This document shows, piece after piece, positions 8,562 through 16,581 of a stretch of DNA of 64,000 bases. This DNA comes from Microvirga sp. (GTDB taxonomy: Bacteria; Pseudomonadota; Alphaproteobacteria; Rhizobiales; Beijerinckiaceae), in contig JAQSWQ010000001.1 in the NCBI GenBank assembly GCA_029266525.1, forward strand, positions 1 through 64,000. The letters run 5' to 3'. The position numbers were made by a program, and so were the translations under genes. The notes under the pieces were generated by a model. The model was not told where the DNA came from. It made no database searches and was given only the letters and a program-made list of their open reading frames with translations. How positions within the stretch are numbered: position 1 is the stretch's first letter; each line of letters starts with the position of its first letter.

Positions 8562-9587
8562 CTACCCGTCGAGCCGCGTCGTCATGCGACGGATCAAGCC
8601 GTGGACGGTCTCCCCGTCGGCGCGGGCCGAGAAGGTCATGGCCATGCGGTGCTTGAGGACCGGCTCGGCGAGCGCGCGCACGTCGTCGAGCGAGGGCGCG
8701 AGCCGGCCCTCGATCAGCGCGCGGGCGCGCACTGCAAGCATCAGCGCCTGGCTCGCGCGGGGGCCGGGCCCCCACAGCAGCCGGTCGGTGATCTCGGCCG
8801 GCCCTTCGCCGTGGCGTCCCGAGCGCACCAGGTCGAGGATCGCCTCGACGACGCTGTCGCCAACCGGGAGCCGGCGGACGAGGCGCTGCGCAGAGAGAAG
8901 CTGCTCGGCGTTCATGACGGCGGTCGCGCGATGTTCCTCGAGCCCGGTGGTCTCGATCAGGATGCGGCGCTCGGCGGCGCGGTTCGGGTAGCCGACGTCG
9001 ATCTGGAGAAGGAAGCGGTCGAGCTGCGCCTCGGGGAGAGGATAGGTGCCTTCCTGCTCGATCGGGTTCTGGGTCGCGAGGACGTGGAAGGGCTTCGGCA
9101 AGTCGTGGCGCTCGCCGCCCACGGAGACATGGTACTCCTGCATCGCCTGCAGGAGCGCCGACTGGGTGCGCGGGCTTGCGCGGTTGATCTCGTCGGCCAT
9201 CAGGAGCTGGGCGAATATCGGCCCTTTCAGGAAGCGGAAGCTGCGGCGGCGGTCGGCGCCCTCGTCGAGGATCTCAGAGCCGAGGATGTCGGACGGCATC
9301 AGGTCCGGCGTGAACTGCACGCGCCGCGCATCGAGCCCAAGCACCGCGCCGAGCGTCTCGACGAGCTTGGTCTTCGCGAGGCCCGGCACGCCGACGAGGA
9401 GGCCGTGACCGCAGGACAGGATGGTCACGAGCGCGAGATCGACGACCTCTTCCTGCCCGAAGATCACCCGATGGATCGCGTCGCGCGCCCGACCGACCGT
9501 CTCGAGCGCCGCCTCGGCGTTCTTGACGATGGCGTCGTCGAGGCTCGTCGCCTGTCCGACGGGTGCTTGGGCGGTCAATGCCGTCAT
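8562..9587 (-). CDS. MoxR-family AAA+ ATPase
   Basis: First gene of the minus-strand operon, 341 aa. Walker A is GVPGLAKTK at residues 66-74, the form typical of MoxR proteins. Walker B with sensor follows as 'LLMADEINRASPRTQ' (128-142), and 'ATQNPIEQEGTYPLPEAQ' is the sensor-1 region. The frame is open upstream to 9893. The ATG at 9587 is chosen because GAGGAGAG lies just before it and because family members begin close to this point. MoxR ATPases act as chaperones for metal insertion or for assembly of vWA proteins; here the clients are presumably the three downstream genes. Confidence 0.93.
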   Translation of the reverse strand: MTALTAQAPVGQATSLDDAIVKNAEAALETVGRARDAIHRVIFGQEEVVDLALVTILSCGHGLLVGVPGLAKTKLVETLGAVLGLDARRVQFTPDLMPSDILGSEILDEGADRRRSFRFLKGPIFAQLLMADEINRASPRTQSALLQAMQEYHVSVGGERHDLPKPFHVLATQNPIEQEGTYPLPEAQLDRFLLQIDVGYPNRAAERRILIETTGLEEHRATAVMNAEQLLSAQRLVRRLPVGDSVVEAILDLVRSGRHGEGPAEITDRLLWGPGPRASQALMLAVRARALIEGRLAPSLDDVRALAEPVLKHRMAMTFSARADGETVHGLIRRMTTRLDG

Positions 9588-9807
9588 GCGGCTCTCCTCA
9601 TCTTCCCGCTTGTTGGTCCGCCCCGCCGGCAGTGTGGGTGGAAGCGGCCGAGCTTTCAAGCGACGGCTGTGGATCACGATGCCGCAATGAACGTGCCAGC
9701 CGCGTCGGCCCGCTGAGCCTAACGGCGGCGCCGGACGATTCGATCCCCAGCCTTGATCAAAGCTGCGCGAGTTCGCATTCGCTTCCCGATCGGCTACGAG
9801 AACCGCC

Positions 9808-10413
9808 ATGACCGACGAGGCGGGCAGGGACGTGAAGGCGAGCGGCGCGATCGAGCGGCTGAGTGCTGCGCTCGACGCCGCTCGGCGCGGCAAGGGACCG
9901 CCCCCGGTCGAGCGCTGGAATCCCGCCTATTGCGGCGAGATCGACATGCGCATCGCCGCCGACGGGACCTGGTTCTACAACGGCTCGCCGATCGGTCGCC
10001 TGCCGCTCGTCAAGCTCTTCGCCTCGATCCTGCGCAAGGATCCCGAGCGCTACGTGCTCGTGACGCCGGTCGAGCGGGTCGGCATCGCGGTCGAGGACGC
10101 GCCCTTCCAGGCGCTCGAGATGGCGGTCGACGGAGAGGGCGCCGAGCGCCGCATCGCCTTCCGGACGAATGTCGACGACCTCGTGACGGTCGGGCCCGGG
10201 CATCCTCTGCGCTTCGATCGCGCGCCGGCCGGCGGCGTGAAGCCGTATGTCCGCGTGCGCGGCGATCTCTGGGCACGCGTCACCCGCGCGCTGACCTACG
10301 ATCTCATTGCGCTCGGCGAGGAGAGGGAGCTTTCGGGCGAGCGAATGTTCGGAGTGGCCGCCGCCCGGAGCTTCTACCCGATCGCGCCAGCCTCCGAGGC
10401 GGCGGATCTCTGA
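9808..10413 (+). CDS. DUF1285 domain-containing protein
   Basis: A 201-aa cytoplasmic protein matching the DUF1285 family. The telling segments are 'PPVERWNPAYCGEIDMRI' near residues 32-49 and 'GTWFYNGSPIGRLPLVKLF' near 53-71. No activity is established for the family. It is divergent from moxR across a 220-bp gap in which I see no clear promoter. Its stop is one base before the start of the Nudix gene, so it heads a plus-strand operon with the Nudix, DUF6111 and CCA-transferase genes, an order conserved in Rhizobiales. Confidence 0.88.
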   Translation: MTDEAGRDVKASGAIERLSAALDAARRGKGPPPVERWNPAYCGEIDMRIAADGTWFYNGSPIGRLPLVKLFASILRKDPERYVLVTPVERVGIAVEDAPFQALEMAVDGEGAERRIAFRTNVDDLVTVGPGHPLRFDRAPAGGVKPYVRVRGDLWARVTRALTYDLIALGEERELSGERMFGVAAARSFYPIAPASEAADL

Positions 10414-10414
10414 C

Positions 10415-11050
10415 ATGCTCGCCGCAACCGCGAGCTTCGAGACGCGGGCCGCCCGCCATCTCCGGCCTGAGCCGCCCGGCATCCTCGATGCGCTCACCGA
10501 TCCGAACGGCGACCACGCGCTCGAGAAGGCCGGATGGCCGGGCGGCCCGCCGTTGCGGCCGAAGCCGGCCGCCGTGCTCGTGCCGGTCGTCATGCACGAC
10601 GAGGAGGCGACTATCCTCTTCACCGAGCGCGCGTCGCATCTGCGCGACCATTCGGGCCAGATCGCGCTGCCCGGCGGCAAGATCGATCGGGACGAGACGC
10701 CGCGCGACACGGCCTTGCGCGAGGCCGAGGAGGAGATCGGGCTCGACCCGCGCCTCGTCCGCCCGGTCGGTCACCTCGACAGCTATCTTGCCTCGAGCGG
10801 GTTCATCGTCTTCCCGGTCGTCGGACTCGTGAGCCCGGGCTTCACGCTCCGGCTCAATGCGCACGAGGTCGAGGACGCCTTCGAGGTGCCGCTGTCTTTC
10901 CTCATGGATCCGGCAAACCACCAGATCCACGCCCGCGAATGGAAGGGCGACATCCGCCAGTACTACGCGATGCCCTTCGGCCATCGCTACATCTGGGGTG
11001 TGACGGCGGGCATCCTTCGCAATCTCTATGTCAGGCTCTATGAGTCGTGA
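10415..11050 (+). CDS. CoA pyrophosphatase (Nudix hydrolase)
   Basis: Predicted to cleave CoA and its derivatives to 3',5'-ADP and phosphopantetheine (family of E. coli NudL/YeaB). The protein is 211 aa from the ATG at 10415. The CoA-specific UPF0035 motif is present at residues 69-87 (LFTERASHLRDHSGQIALP). It runs directly into a full Nudix box at 88-110 (G-x5-E-x7-REAEEEIGL), with the metal-binding glutamates intact. An open frame extends upstream to 10307, but that part overlaps DUF1285 coding sequence and shows no family features. Confidence 0.92.
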   Translation: MLAATASFETRAARHLRPEPPGILDALTDPNGDHALEKAGWPGGPPLRPKPAAVLVPVVMHDEEATILFTERASHLRDHSGQIALPGGKIDRDETPRDTALREAEEEIGLDPRLVRPVGHLDSYLASSGFIVFPVVGLVSPGFTLRLNAHEVEDAFEVPLSFLMDPANHQIHAREWKGDIRQYYAMPFGHRYIWGVTAGILRNLYVRLYES

Positions 11051-11098
11051 GGCGGGCCGACCGGCTCGCTTGTAAAAGCGGCGAGGGGCTCCCGAGCG

Positions 11099-11356
11099 AT
11101 GGTGCGTGTGGCGTTCAGCGAAGCGCTCCTGTTCTTCCTGCCCTTTGCGCTGTTCGCGCTCTACCTCGTCGCGCGTAGGCGCAACCCCCTCGCCTGGGCG
11201 CATTGGAGCGATCAGACCTTCTGGCTCATCGTGGCGGGCCTTCTCTGCGCCGCCGCCGCCTTCATCTACACCGGGCTCACGGCGGAGCGGTACCAGGGCG
11301 CGTTCGACCCGACGCATCTCGAGAACGGACGCGTGGTGCCCGGGCAGTTCCGGTGA
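11099..11356 (+). CDS. DUF6111 family small membrane protein
   Basis: An 85-aa protein with two membrane helices (about residues 7-23 and 41-61). They are separated by a short basic loop, 'ARRRNPLAWAHWSDQ', and followed by a polar tail 'EHLENGRVVPGQF'-like segment. It matches the DUF6111 family of Rhizobiales, which has no known role and normally sits between the Nudix and CCA-transferase genes, as here. Its stop codon overlaps the GTG start of the next gene (GTGA), indicating translational coupling. Confidence 0.85.
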   Translation: MVRVAFSEALLFFLPFALFALYLVARRRNPLAWAHWSDQTFWLIVAGLLCAAAAFIYTGLTAERYQGAFDPTHLENGRVVPGQFR

Positions 11357-12603
11357 CCGCGGACCAGAAGGCGGCGCTCGCCGAGCTCCTGGGCCGGCCG
11401 GCGCTCGGGCGGCTCCTCGAGATCCTCGACTGCCGCGGCGAGGAGACGCGCATCGTCGGCGGGGCGGTGCGCAACGCGCTCCTCGGCCGCCCCATCGCCG
11501 ATGTCGATCTCGCGACCACGGCGACGCCGGAGGAGGTCATGGCGCGCGCCGAAGCGGCCGGCTTCAAGGCGGTGCCGACCGGGGTCGAGCATGGCACCGT
11601 CACGGTCGTTGCCGAGGGCACGCCATATGAGGTCACGACGTTGCGGGAGGACGTCGAGACGCATGGACGGCGGGCGACGGTGCGCTTCGGGCGCGATTTC
11701 GAGGCCGACGCGCGGCGCCGCGACTTCACCATCAATGCCCTCTCGCTCGGCCTCGACGGCACTGTGCACGACTACGTCGGCGGTCTTGCCGATATCGCAT
11801 CGCGGCGTGTGGTGTTCATCGGCGAGCCGGCGGCGCGCATCCGCGAGGACTACTTGCGCATCCTGCGCTTCTTCCGCTTCAACGCCGAGTACAGCGACGG
11901 CCCGCTCGATCCCGCTGGGCTCTCGGCGGCGCTGCGCGAGCGCCAGGGTCTCGCGATCCTCTCGCGCGAGCGGGTTCGGCTGGAATTCCTCAAGCTCCTC
12001 GCTGCGCGGCGCGCCGTGGAGGTGGTCGAGACGCTCGCGCTGGCGGGCTTCGCCCTGCGCATTATCCGCGGGGTCGTCGAACTCGGGCGGCTCTCACGCG
12101 CTGCCTCGTTCGAGCATGAGGAGGGCGGGCATCCCGATCCGATCCACCGCCTCGCGGCTCTGGCCGTGTTCGTCGCCGAGGATGCCGACCGTCTGCGCGA
12201 GCTGTTGCGGCTCTCCAACGCCGAGCACGAGCGGCTTGCCGCCTATTCCCGGCTTCTCGCCAAGCTGAGGTCGCGCTCCGATCCGCTGGACGCCCGCAGC
12301 GTCCGCCGTCTCGCGGCCGAGGACGGCATCGGGGCGCTGCGCGATGTACTCACCGCGACCGAGGGCGAGCCGACCCCCCGCTTCTCGGCGGACGGGCTCG
12401 ATGCTTATCGCCGCTTCGCCGCGGGGCGGGAGGATGCGCCGGCCTTCCCGCTCAAGGGCGCCGATCTCGTCGCGCGCGGCATGGCCGCAGGGCCGGATGT
12501 GGGGCTCCGGCTTACGCGGGCCCGCGAAGCGTGGCTCGCCGAGGGCTGCCCCATGGACGAAGCTTCGACGGCGCGCTTGCTCGAGGTCGCGCTCGCCCCC
12601 TGA
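11353..12603 (+). CDS. CCA tRNA nucleotidyltransferase / poly(A) polymerase family
   Basis: Class II nucleotidyltransferase that would add or repair the 3' CCA of tRNAs (416 aa). The catalytic head is at residues 33-54, with the G-G motif 'IVGGAVRN', the metal-binding D50-x-D52 in 'IADVDLAT', and the R-R-D-F-T-I-N segment 'RRRDFTINAL' further on. The GTG start at 11353 overlaps the stop of DUF6111 by four bases. It is preferred to in-frame starts further upstream, which would be read inside DUF6111 and have no family likeness. Length is normal for the bacterial enzyme. Confidence 0.93.
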   Translation: MTADQKAALAELLGRPALGRLLEILDCRGEETRIVGGAVRNALLGRPIADVDLATTATPEEVMARAEAAGFKAVPTGVEHGTVTVVAEGTPYEVTTLREDVETHGRRATVRFGRDFEADARRRDFTINALSLGLDGTVHDYVGGLADIASRRVVFIGEPAARIREDYLRILRFFRFNAEYSDGPLDPAGLSAALRERQGLAILSRERVRLEFLKLLAARRAVEVVETLALAGFALRIIRGVVELGRLSRAASFEHEEGGHPDPIHRLAALAVFVAEDADRLRELLRLSNAEHERLAAYSRLLAKLRSRSDPLDARSVRRLAAEDGIGALRDVLTATEGEPTPRFSADGLDAYRRFAAGREDAPAFPLKGADLVARGMAAGPDVGLRLTRAREAWLAEGCPMDEASTARLLEVALAP

Positions 12604-12639
12604 CTCGACTCTCCCCCGCGGCTGTGGCGACATGACCCT

Positions 12640-12903
12640 ATGTCGCGCGCTCCGAAGACTCCGGCCGGGATCGCCCAGCGCCTCGTCTCGCGGCGGACCC
12701 GCGAGGGGGCGGAGGAGTTGCGCGAGCTCGGCACCTGGCGGCGCCAGACCTACCGGCTCCCGCGCGAGAAGGCTCGCGAGACCGCCCGGGAGTGGTTCGA
12801 GCGCTATCCGAAGGCCGCCTACCTCACCCAGGTCGAGAGCTGGCGCCTCACCGACGAGGGGCTGATCGAGTTCACCATGCGCCGCCTGCCGACGGCGGAT
12901 TAG
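12640..12903 (+). CDS. Conserved hypothetical small protein
   Basis: 87 aa, cytoplasmic, basic at the N-terminus (VSRRTREGAEEL) and rich in charged residues, with no membrane segment or cysteine. It ends 23 bases before the TSUP permease start. I do not recognise a domain. Codon use (GC-rich third positions) is like its neighbours, and the composition looks like a genuine soluble alpha/beta protein. 'KAAYLTQVESWRLTDEG' is the most distinctive stretch. Confidence 0.65.
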   Translation: MSRAPKTPAGIAQRLVSRRTREGAEELRELGTWRRQTYRLPREKARETAREWFERYPKAAYLTQVESWRLTDEGLIEFTMRRLPTAD

Positions 12904-12926
12904 CTCGCCCGACGCGTAGCGCCGCG

Positions 12927-13682
12927 ATGGAGACGACGCTCCTCGGCATCCCGCTGTGGCATTATCTCGCGGTTGCCTGCGTCTCCTTCGCGGCCTCGAT
13001 CGTCGGCGGGCTCGCAGGCTACGGCACGGGGCTCCTGCTGCCGCTGGCGCTCGTGCCGACCGTCGGGCCGGAGCCGGTCGTGCCGATCATCGGCATCACC
13101 GCGCTCTTCACCAATGGCGGGCGCGTCGCGGCGTTCTGGCGCCACATCGACCGCGAGCGGGCGCTGCGCGTCTTCGTGGTCGCCGTGCCCTGCACCATCG
13201 CCGGCGCGACCTTCTATACTTGGCTCTCCGGACGCGGCGTGAGCCTGCTGCTCGGCCTGACGCTCCTCCTGCTCGTGCCGTTGAGGCGCATCCTGAAGCG
13301 CTCGCGTCTCGTGCTCGGGCCAAGCGGACTCGTCCCGGCGGCTGCGCTCTACGGCGCGCTCGCCGGCGGCACCACCGGCTCGGGCGTGGTGCTGATCTCG
13401 ATCCTGATGGCGTCCGGGCTGCAAGGCTCGGCAGTCGTCGCGACCGATGCCATCATCTCGCTGGCGATCGGCGTCGTGAAGACGGCGACGTTCGGATTGG
13501 CCGGGGCGCTCGGGCCGCCCCTTGTGCTGTTTGCCGCGCTGATCGGGCTTGCGACCTTTCCCGGCGGCTTCATCGCGCGCGCCATTGCCGATCGCCTTTC
13601 CGTGCGGGTGCACAATGCGCTTCTCGATGGAGCGGTGGTCGTCGGCGCCGTCGGGCTGCTCTGGCGCGGCCTCTCCCCCTGA
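12927..13682 (+). CDS. TSUP/TauE/SafE-family membrane permease
   Basis: A 251-aa protein with about eight hydrophobic segments and the TauE/SafE-type repeat. The N-terminal helix reads 'FAASIVGGLAGYGTGLLLP' and the half-repeat 'GALAGGTTGSGVVLISILM' occurs near residues 145-163. Members export sulfite, sulfoacetate or related anions; the substrate here is not predictable. The ATG at 12927 is preferred over the longer frame from 12792, which overlaps the preceding gene. It converges with hemF, the stops being four bases apart. Confidence 0.85.
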   Translation: METTLLGIPLWHYLAVACVSFAASIVGGLAGYGTGLLLPLALVPTVGPEPVVPIIGITALFTNGGRVAAFWRHIDRERALRVFVVAVPCTIAGATFYTWLSGRGVSLLLGLTLLLLVPLRRILKRSRLVLGPSGLVPAAALYGALAGGTTGSGVVLISILMASGLQGSAVVATDAIISLAIGVVKTATFGLAGALGPPLVLFAALIGLATFPGGFIARAIADRLSVRVHNALLDGAVVVGAVGLLWRGLSP

Positions 13683-13685
13683 CGC

Positions 13686-14579
13686 TCAGGGCCAGCGCAC
13701 GGTTGGCGGCATCGAGGAGAGGATCGATTCGACGTTGCCGCCGGTCTTGAGCCCGAAGATGGTGCCGCGGTCGTAGAGCAGGTTGAACTCGACGTAGCGG
13801 CCCCGGCGGACCTGCTGCTCGCGCCGCTCCTCCTCGTTCCAAGGCGTCGCGAAATTGCGGCGCACGATCCCGGGATAGACGCGCAGGAACGCCTCGCCGA
13901 TCGCGCGCGTGAAGCCGAAGTCGTCGTCGGGATCGCCCGACCAGTGGTAATCGTAGAAGATGCCGCCGACGCCGCGCATCTCGCCCCGGTGCTTGAGGAA
14001 GAAGTACTCGTCGCACCAGGCCTTGTAGCGCTCGTAATCGGCGCAAGGATGCCGGGCGCAGGCCTCGCGCAGCGCGGCATGGAACATCACCGTGTCCGGA
14101 TCCTCCCGCCTGCGCCGCCAGTCGAGCATCGGGGTCAGATCGGCGCCGCCGCCAAACCAGGGCTTCGTCGTCACGACGAAGCGCGTGTTCATGTGCACGG
14201 TCGGGACGTGCGGGCTCCACGGATGCGCGATGAGCGAGATGCCCGCGGCCCAGAAGCGCGGATCCTCGGCCGAGCCCGGAATCTGGCCGCGGAACTCGGG
14301 CGCGAACTCGCCATGCACGACCGAGACATGCACGCCGACCTTCTCGAACACGCGCCCGCGCATCATCGCCATCACGCCGCCGCCGCCCGGTGCGCCCGTG
14401 TGATCCGTGCGGCTCCAGGGCTTGCGCTCGAACAGGCCGGGCGCCGAAGCTTCTGCCTCGAACGGCCCCGGCGCCTCGTCCTCGAGCCGCTCGAGGGCGG
14501 CGCAGATGCGGTCGCGCAGCTCGGCAAACCAGATCGGGGCGTCGCCCTGCAGGCGATGGATGGGTTCGGTGAGGGGCAT
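13686..14579 (-). CDS. hemF: Oxygen-dependent coproporphyrinogen-III oxidase
   Basis: Catalyses the O2-dependent decarboxylation of coproporphyrinogen III to protoporphyrinogen IX in haem synthesis; cytosolic homodimer. At 297 aa it has normal length. The family signature is intact at residues 186-210, as KAWCDEYFF then [16 protein letters not shown]. '[14 protein letters not shown]' (62-75) and 'GGGADLTPM' (143-151) are also family landmarks. It is monocistronic and divergent from the small exported protein gene. The presence of HemF implies growth with oxygen. Confidence 0.96.
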   Translation of the reverse strand: MPLTEPIHRLQGDAPIWFAELRDRICAALERLEDEAPGPFEAEASAPGLFERKPWSRTDHTGAPGGGGVMAMMRGRVFEKVGVHVSVVHGEFAPEFRGQIPGSAEDPRFWAAGISLIAHPWSPHVPTVHMNTRFVVTTKPWFGGGADLTPMLDWRRRREDPDTVMFHAALREACARHPCADYERYKAWCDEYFFLKHRGEMRGVGGIFYDYHWSGDPDDDFGFTRAIGEAFLRVYPGIVRRNFATPWNEEERREQQVRRGRYVEFNLLYDRGTIFGLKTGGNVESILSSMPPTVRWP

Positions 14580-14719
14580 TGGATCTCGGCGGCTCGCACG
14601 CTATGACACCGCCCGGCGTCACGCGAAAGCTGTGACAGCCTTCCGGGCGGATCGCGCGCTTGACCGACGGTCGTCGTCCCTGCGACTGTGCTTTGGCGCG
14701 ACGGCGAGGAGAGACTGAA

Positions 14720-14956
14720 ATGCTGAGGCGGTTTGTGCTGGGGGCTCTCGCTGCGGCGTTTTTCGCCGCCTTGGGCTCAGCCTCGGCGCCTGCACAACCC
14801 GCGGCCGGATCCGTCGGCCCCGAAACCCTCAGGGCCCAGAAGCGGGCGGTCAAGCGCCTGCGAGCCAAGCAGAAGAAGCTGGTCAAGCGCCAGAAGCGCA
14901 AGGCGAAGCAGATGCTGAAACGTGCTCAGCCGGGCGCGGTTCGCGTCCATCGCTAG
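14720..14956 (+). CDS. Small exported lysine/arginine-rich protein
   Basis: 78 aa. A clear Sec signal peptide (MLRRFVLGALAAAFFAALG, then S-A-S-A-P-A-Q) is followed by a mature part of only about 50 residues. Roughly 40 percent of that part is Lys or Arg (e.g. KRLRAKQKKLVKRQKRKAK), predicted helical. There is no recognised domain. Such a polycation in the periplasm could bind LPS, nucleic acid or polyphosphate, but that is inference. It sits alone between hemF (divergent) and the enolase-family gene (convergent). Confidence 0.7.
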   Translation: MLRRFVLGALAAAFFAALGSASAPAQPAAGSVGPETLRAQKRAVKRLRAKQKKLVKRQKRKAKQMLKRAQPGAVRVHR

Positions 14957-15019
14957 ATTGAGCCTTCCGGGCAAGCTCCTCGGCCTCGCCATCATCCTAA
15001 GCGGAGGCCTGCGAGCTCG

Positions 15020-16174
15020 TCACGCCTTGCACTGCGCCCAAAGAAAGGGTGCAAGCCGTTCCGTCGCGAGGGCGACGCCGAGGCCGGGCGTCTCCGGGAG
15101 CGGGATGAACCCGTTTTTGATCCGATCCTCCGGCGAATCCTCGAGCACCTGCACATAGCCGCCGCGCTCCGGGAAGTAGGGGTAGATCTCCTGCGTCATG
15201 AAGTTCGGGATGCAGGCGGCAACCTGAAGCGAGGCCGCGGTCGACAGCGCGCTCGCACAGTTGTGGGGCGCGACGCGCATGTTGTAGGCCTCGGCCATCG
15301 CGGCGATCTTCTTCACTTCCATCAGCCCGCCAGTGTTGCCGACGTCGGGCTGAACGATGTCGGCCGCATGCAGCTCGAAGATCTTGCGGAAGGAGTGGCG
15401 GGTGTAGAGACGCTCGCCGACCGCGACCGGGATCGCGACCTTCTCGGAAATCGTCTTCAGGGCGCCGACGTCAAAGGGATCCGCCGGCTCCTCGATCCAA
15501 GCGATGTCGAGCTCCTCGAAGCGCCGGCAGAGGCGGATGGTCTCGCCGGTCGTGAGGCCGCCCGACAGGTCGAGCATGATCTCGATCTCGGGCCCCACCG
15601 CCCCGCGCAGCGCCTTCACCTTCTCGAAGGCGAGGTCGGCGAAGGCCCGGTCGACCTGCCGGTTCGTGACATGGCGCAGGCCGCCGCCGTCCCACTCGGC
15701 GAGCGGATAGCATTTCAGCGCCTTGTAGCCGTCGCGCAACGGGCGCTCCGCCGTCTGCGCGAGCTCGCCCGGCGTTCGCGCCGCGCCGTACCAGCCATTC
15801 GCGTAGACCCGAACCTCGTCCCTCATGCGGCCGCCGAGGAGCTCGTAGACAGGTACGCCGAGCGCCTTGCCCTTGATGTCCCACAAGGCCTGCTCGATCG
15901 CGCTGATGCCGGCAAAGACGATCGCGCCGCCGCCCTTCGCCCAGAAGGAGTGATCGTACATCTCGGACCACAGTTCTTCGATTCGAGACGGGTCGCGGCC
16001 GATGATGCGCTGCGCGAGGTCCTTCGCCATGCCGGCGGCCGCAGTCCCGCCGACACCGTAGGCGATCGCCGCTTCGCCGATGCCGGTGATGCCCTCGTCG
16101 GTTTCGACCTCGACGATGACCGGGTGCAGCTTGCCCGCCGTGACGAGGTAGACGTTCGCTCTTTCGATTTTCAT
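15020..16174 (-). CDS. Mandelate racemase/muconate lactonizing enzyme family (enolase superfamily), acid-sugar dehydratase-like
   Basis: A 384-aa Mg-dependent enzyme that would abstract the alpha-proton of a carboxylate, e.g. a sugar-acid dehydratase or racemase. Metal ligands appear in the usual order: D in 'IMLDLSGG', E in 'IAWIEEPADP' and E in 'VAVGERLYTRHS'. The catalytic His lies in 'RVAPHNCASALS', and Lys/other base candidates in 'KALKCYPLAEW'. The ATG at 16174 (MKIERANVYLV) fits family starts better than the open frame to 16237. It is divergent from the amine/opine dehydrogenase operon across 113 bp, so the two may share regulation. Substrate is unknown; D-galactonate-dehydratase-like is a reasonable guess. 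Confidence 0.9.
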   Translation of the reverse strand: MKIERANVYLVTAGKLHPVIVEVETDEGITGIGEAAIAYGVGGTAAAGMAKDLAQRIIGRDPSRIEELWSEMYDHSFWAKGGGAIVFAGISAIEQALWDIKGKALGVPVYELLGGRMRDEVRVYANGWYGAARTPGELAQTAERPLRDGYKALKCYPLAEWDGGGLRHVTNRQVDRAFADLAFEKVKALRGAVGPEIEIMLDLSGGLTTGETIRLCRRFEELDIAWIEEPADPFDVGALKTISEKVAIPVAVGERLYTRHSFRKIFELHAADIVQPDVGNTGGLMEVKKIAAMAEAYNMRVAPHNCASALSTAASLQVAACIPNFMTQEIYPYFPERGGYVQVLEDSPEDRIKNGFIPLPETPGLGVALATERLAPFLWAQCKA

Positions 16175-16287
16175 CTCGCGGTCCCTGGCGCAGGCGGTCG
16201 AGCTGTGCTGTGAGTGCGGCTCGTCGTTAAGGACCATGCGCGAGCGGGGTCAACCGCGGCGCGGTGGCATGCTCGTAGGATCGGCGG

Positions 16288-16581
16288 GTGGCGGGGCTGT
16301 TCTCGCGATTGGTGAAGCGGACGGGCGCGAGCATCCTGTTCACGATCGACGGCGAAGCCGTCGAGGCGCGCGAGGGCGACCTGCTCATGACGGCGATCCT
16401 GCTCCACCGCCCGGCGTTGCGGCGCTTCGAGTTCGGCGAGAGCAGCCGCGCCGGCTTCTGCATGATGGCGGCGTGCCAGGATTGCTGGGTGCTCCTCGCC
16501 GACGGGCGGCGCCTGCGCGCCTGCTCGACCCCGGTCGAGCCCGGCATGGCCGTGATCGTCGACGGCGACCCGAATGGCTGA
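16288..16581 (+). CDS. (2Fe-2S)-binding small subunit of an HcnA/opine-oxidase-type dehydrogenase
   Basis: 97 aa, GTG start. It is a ferredoxin-fold domain alone, with four cysteines in the pattern C-x4-C-x2-C-x13-C ('GFCMMAACQDC' and 'RLRAC' near residues 60-85), which would hold one [2Fe-2S] cluster. It is the gamma-type subunit of heterotrimeric FAD dehydrogenases of the hydrogen cyanide synthase / opine oxidase / D-hydroxyproline dehydrogenase group. It overlaps the large FAD subunit by eight bases, so the two are translationally coupled. Confidence 0.88.
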   Translation: MAGLFSRLVKRTGASILFTIDGEAVEAREGDLLMTAILLHRPALRRFEFGESSRAGFCMMAACQDCWVLLADGRRLRACSTPVEPGMAVIVDGDPNG

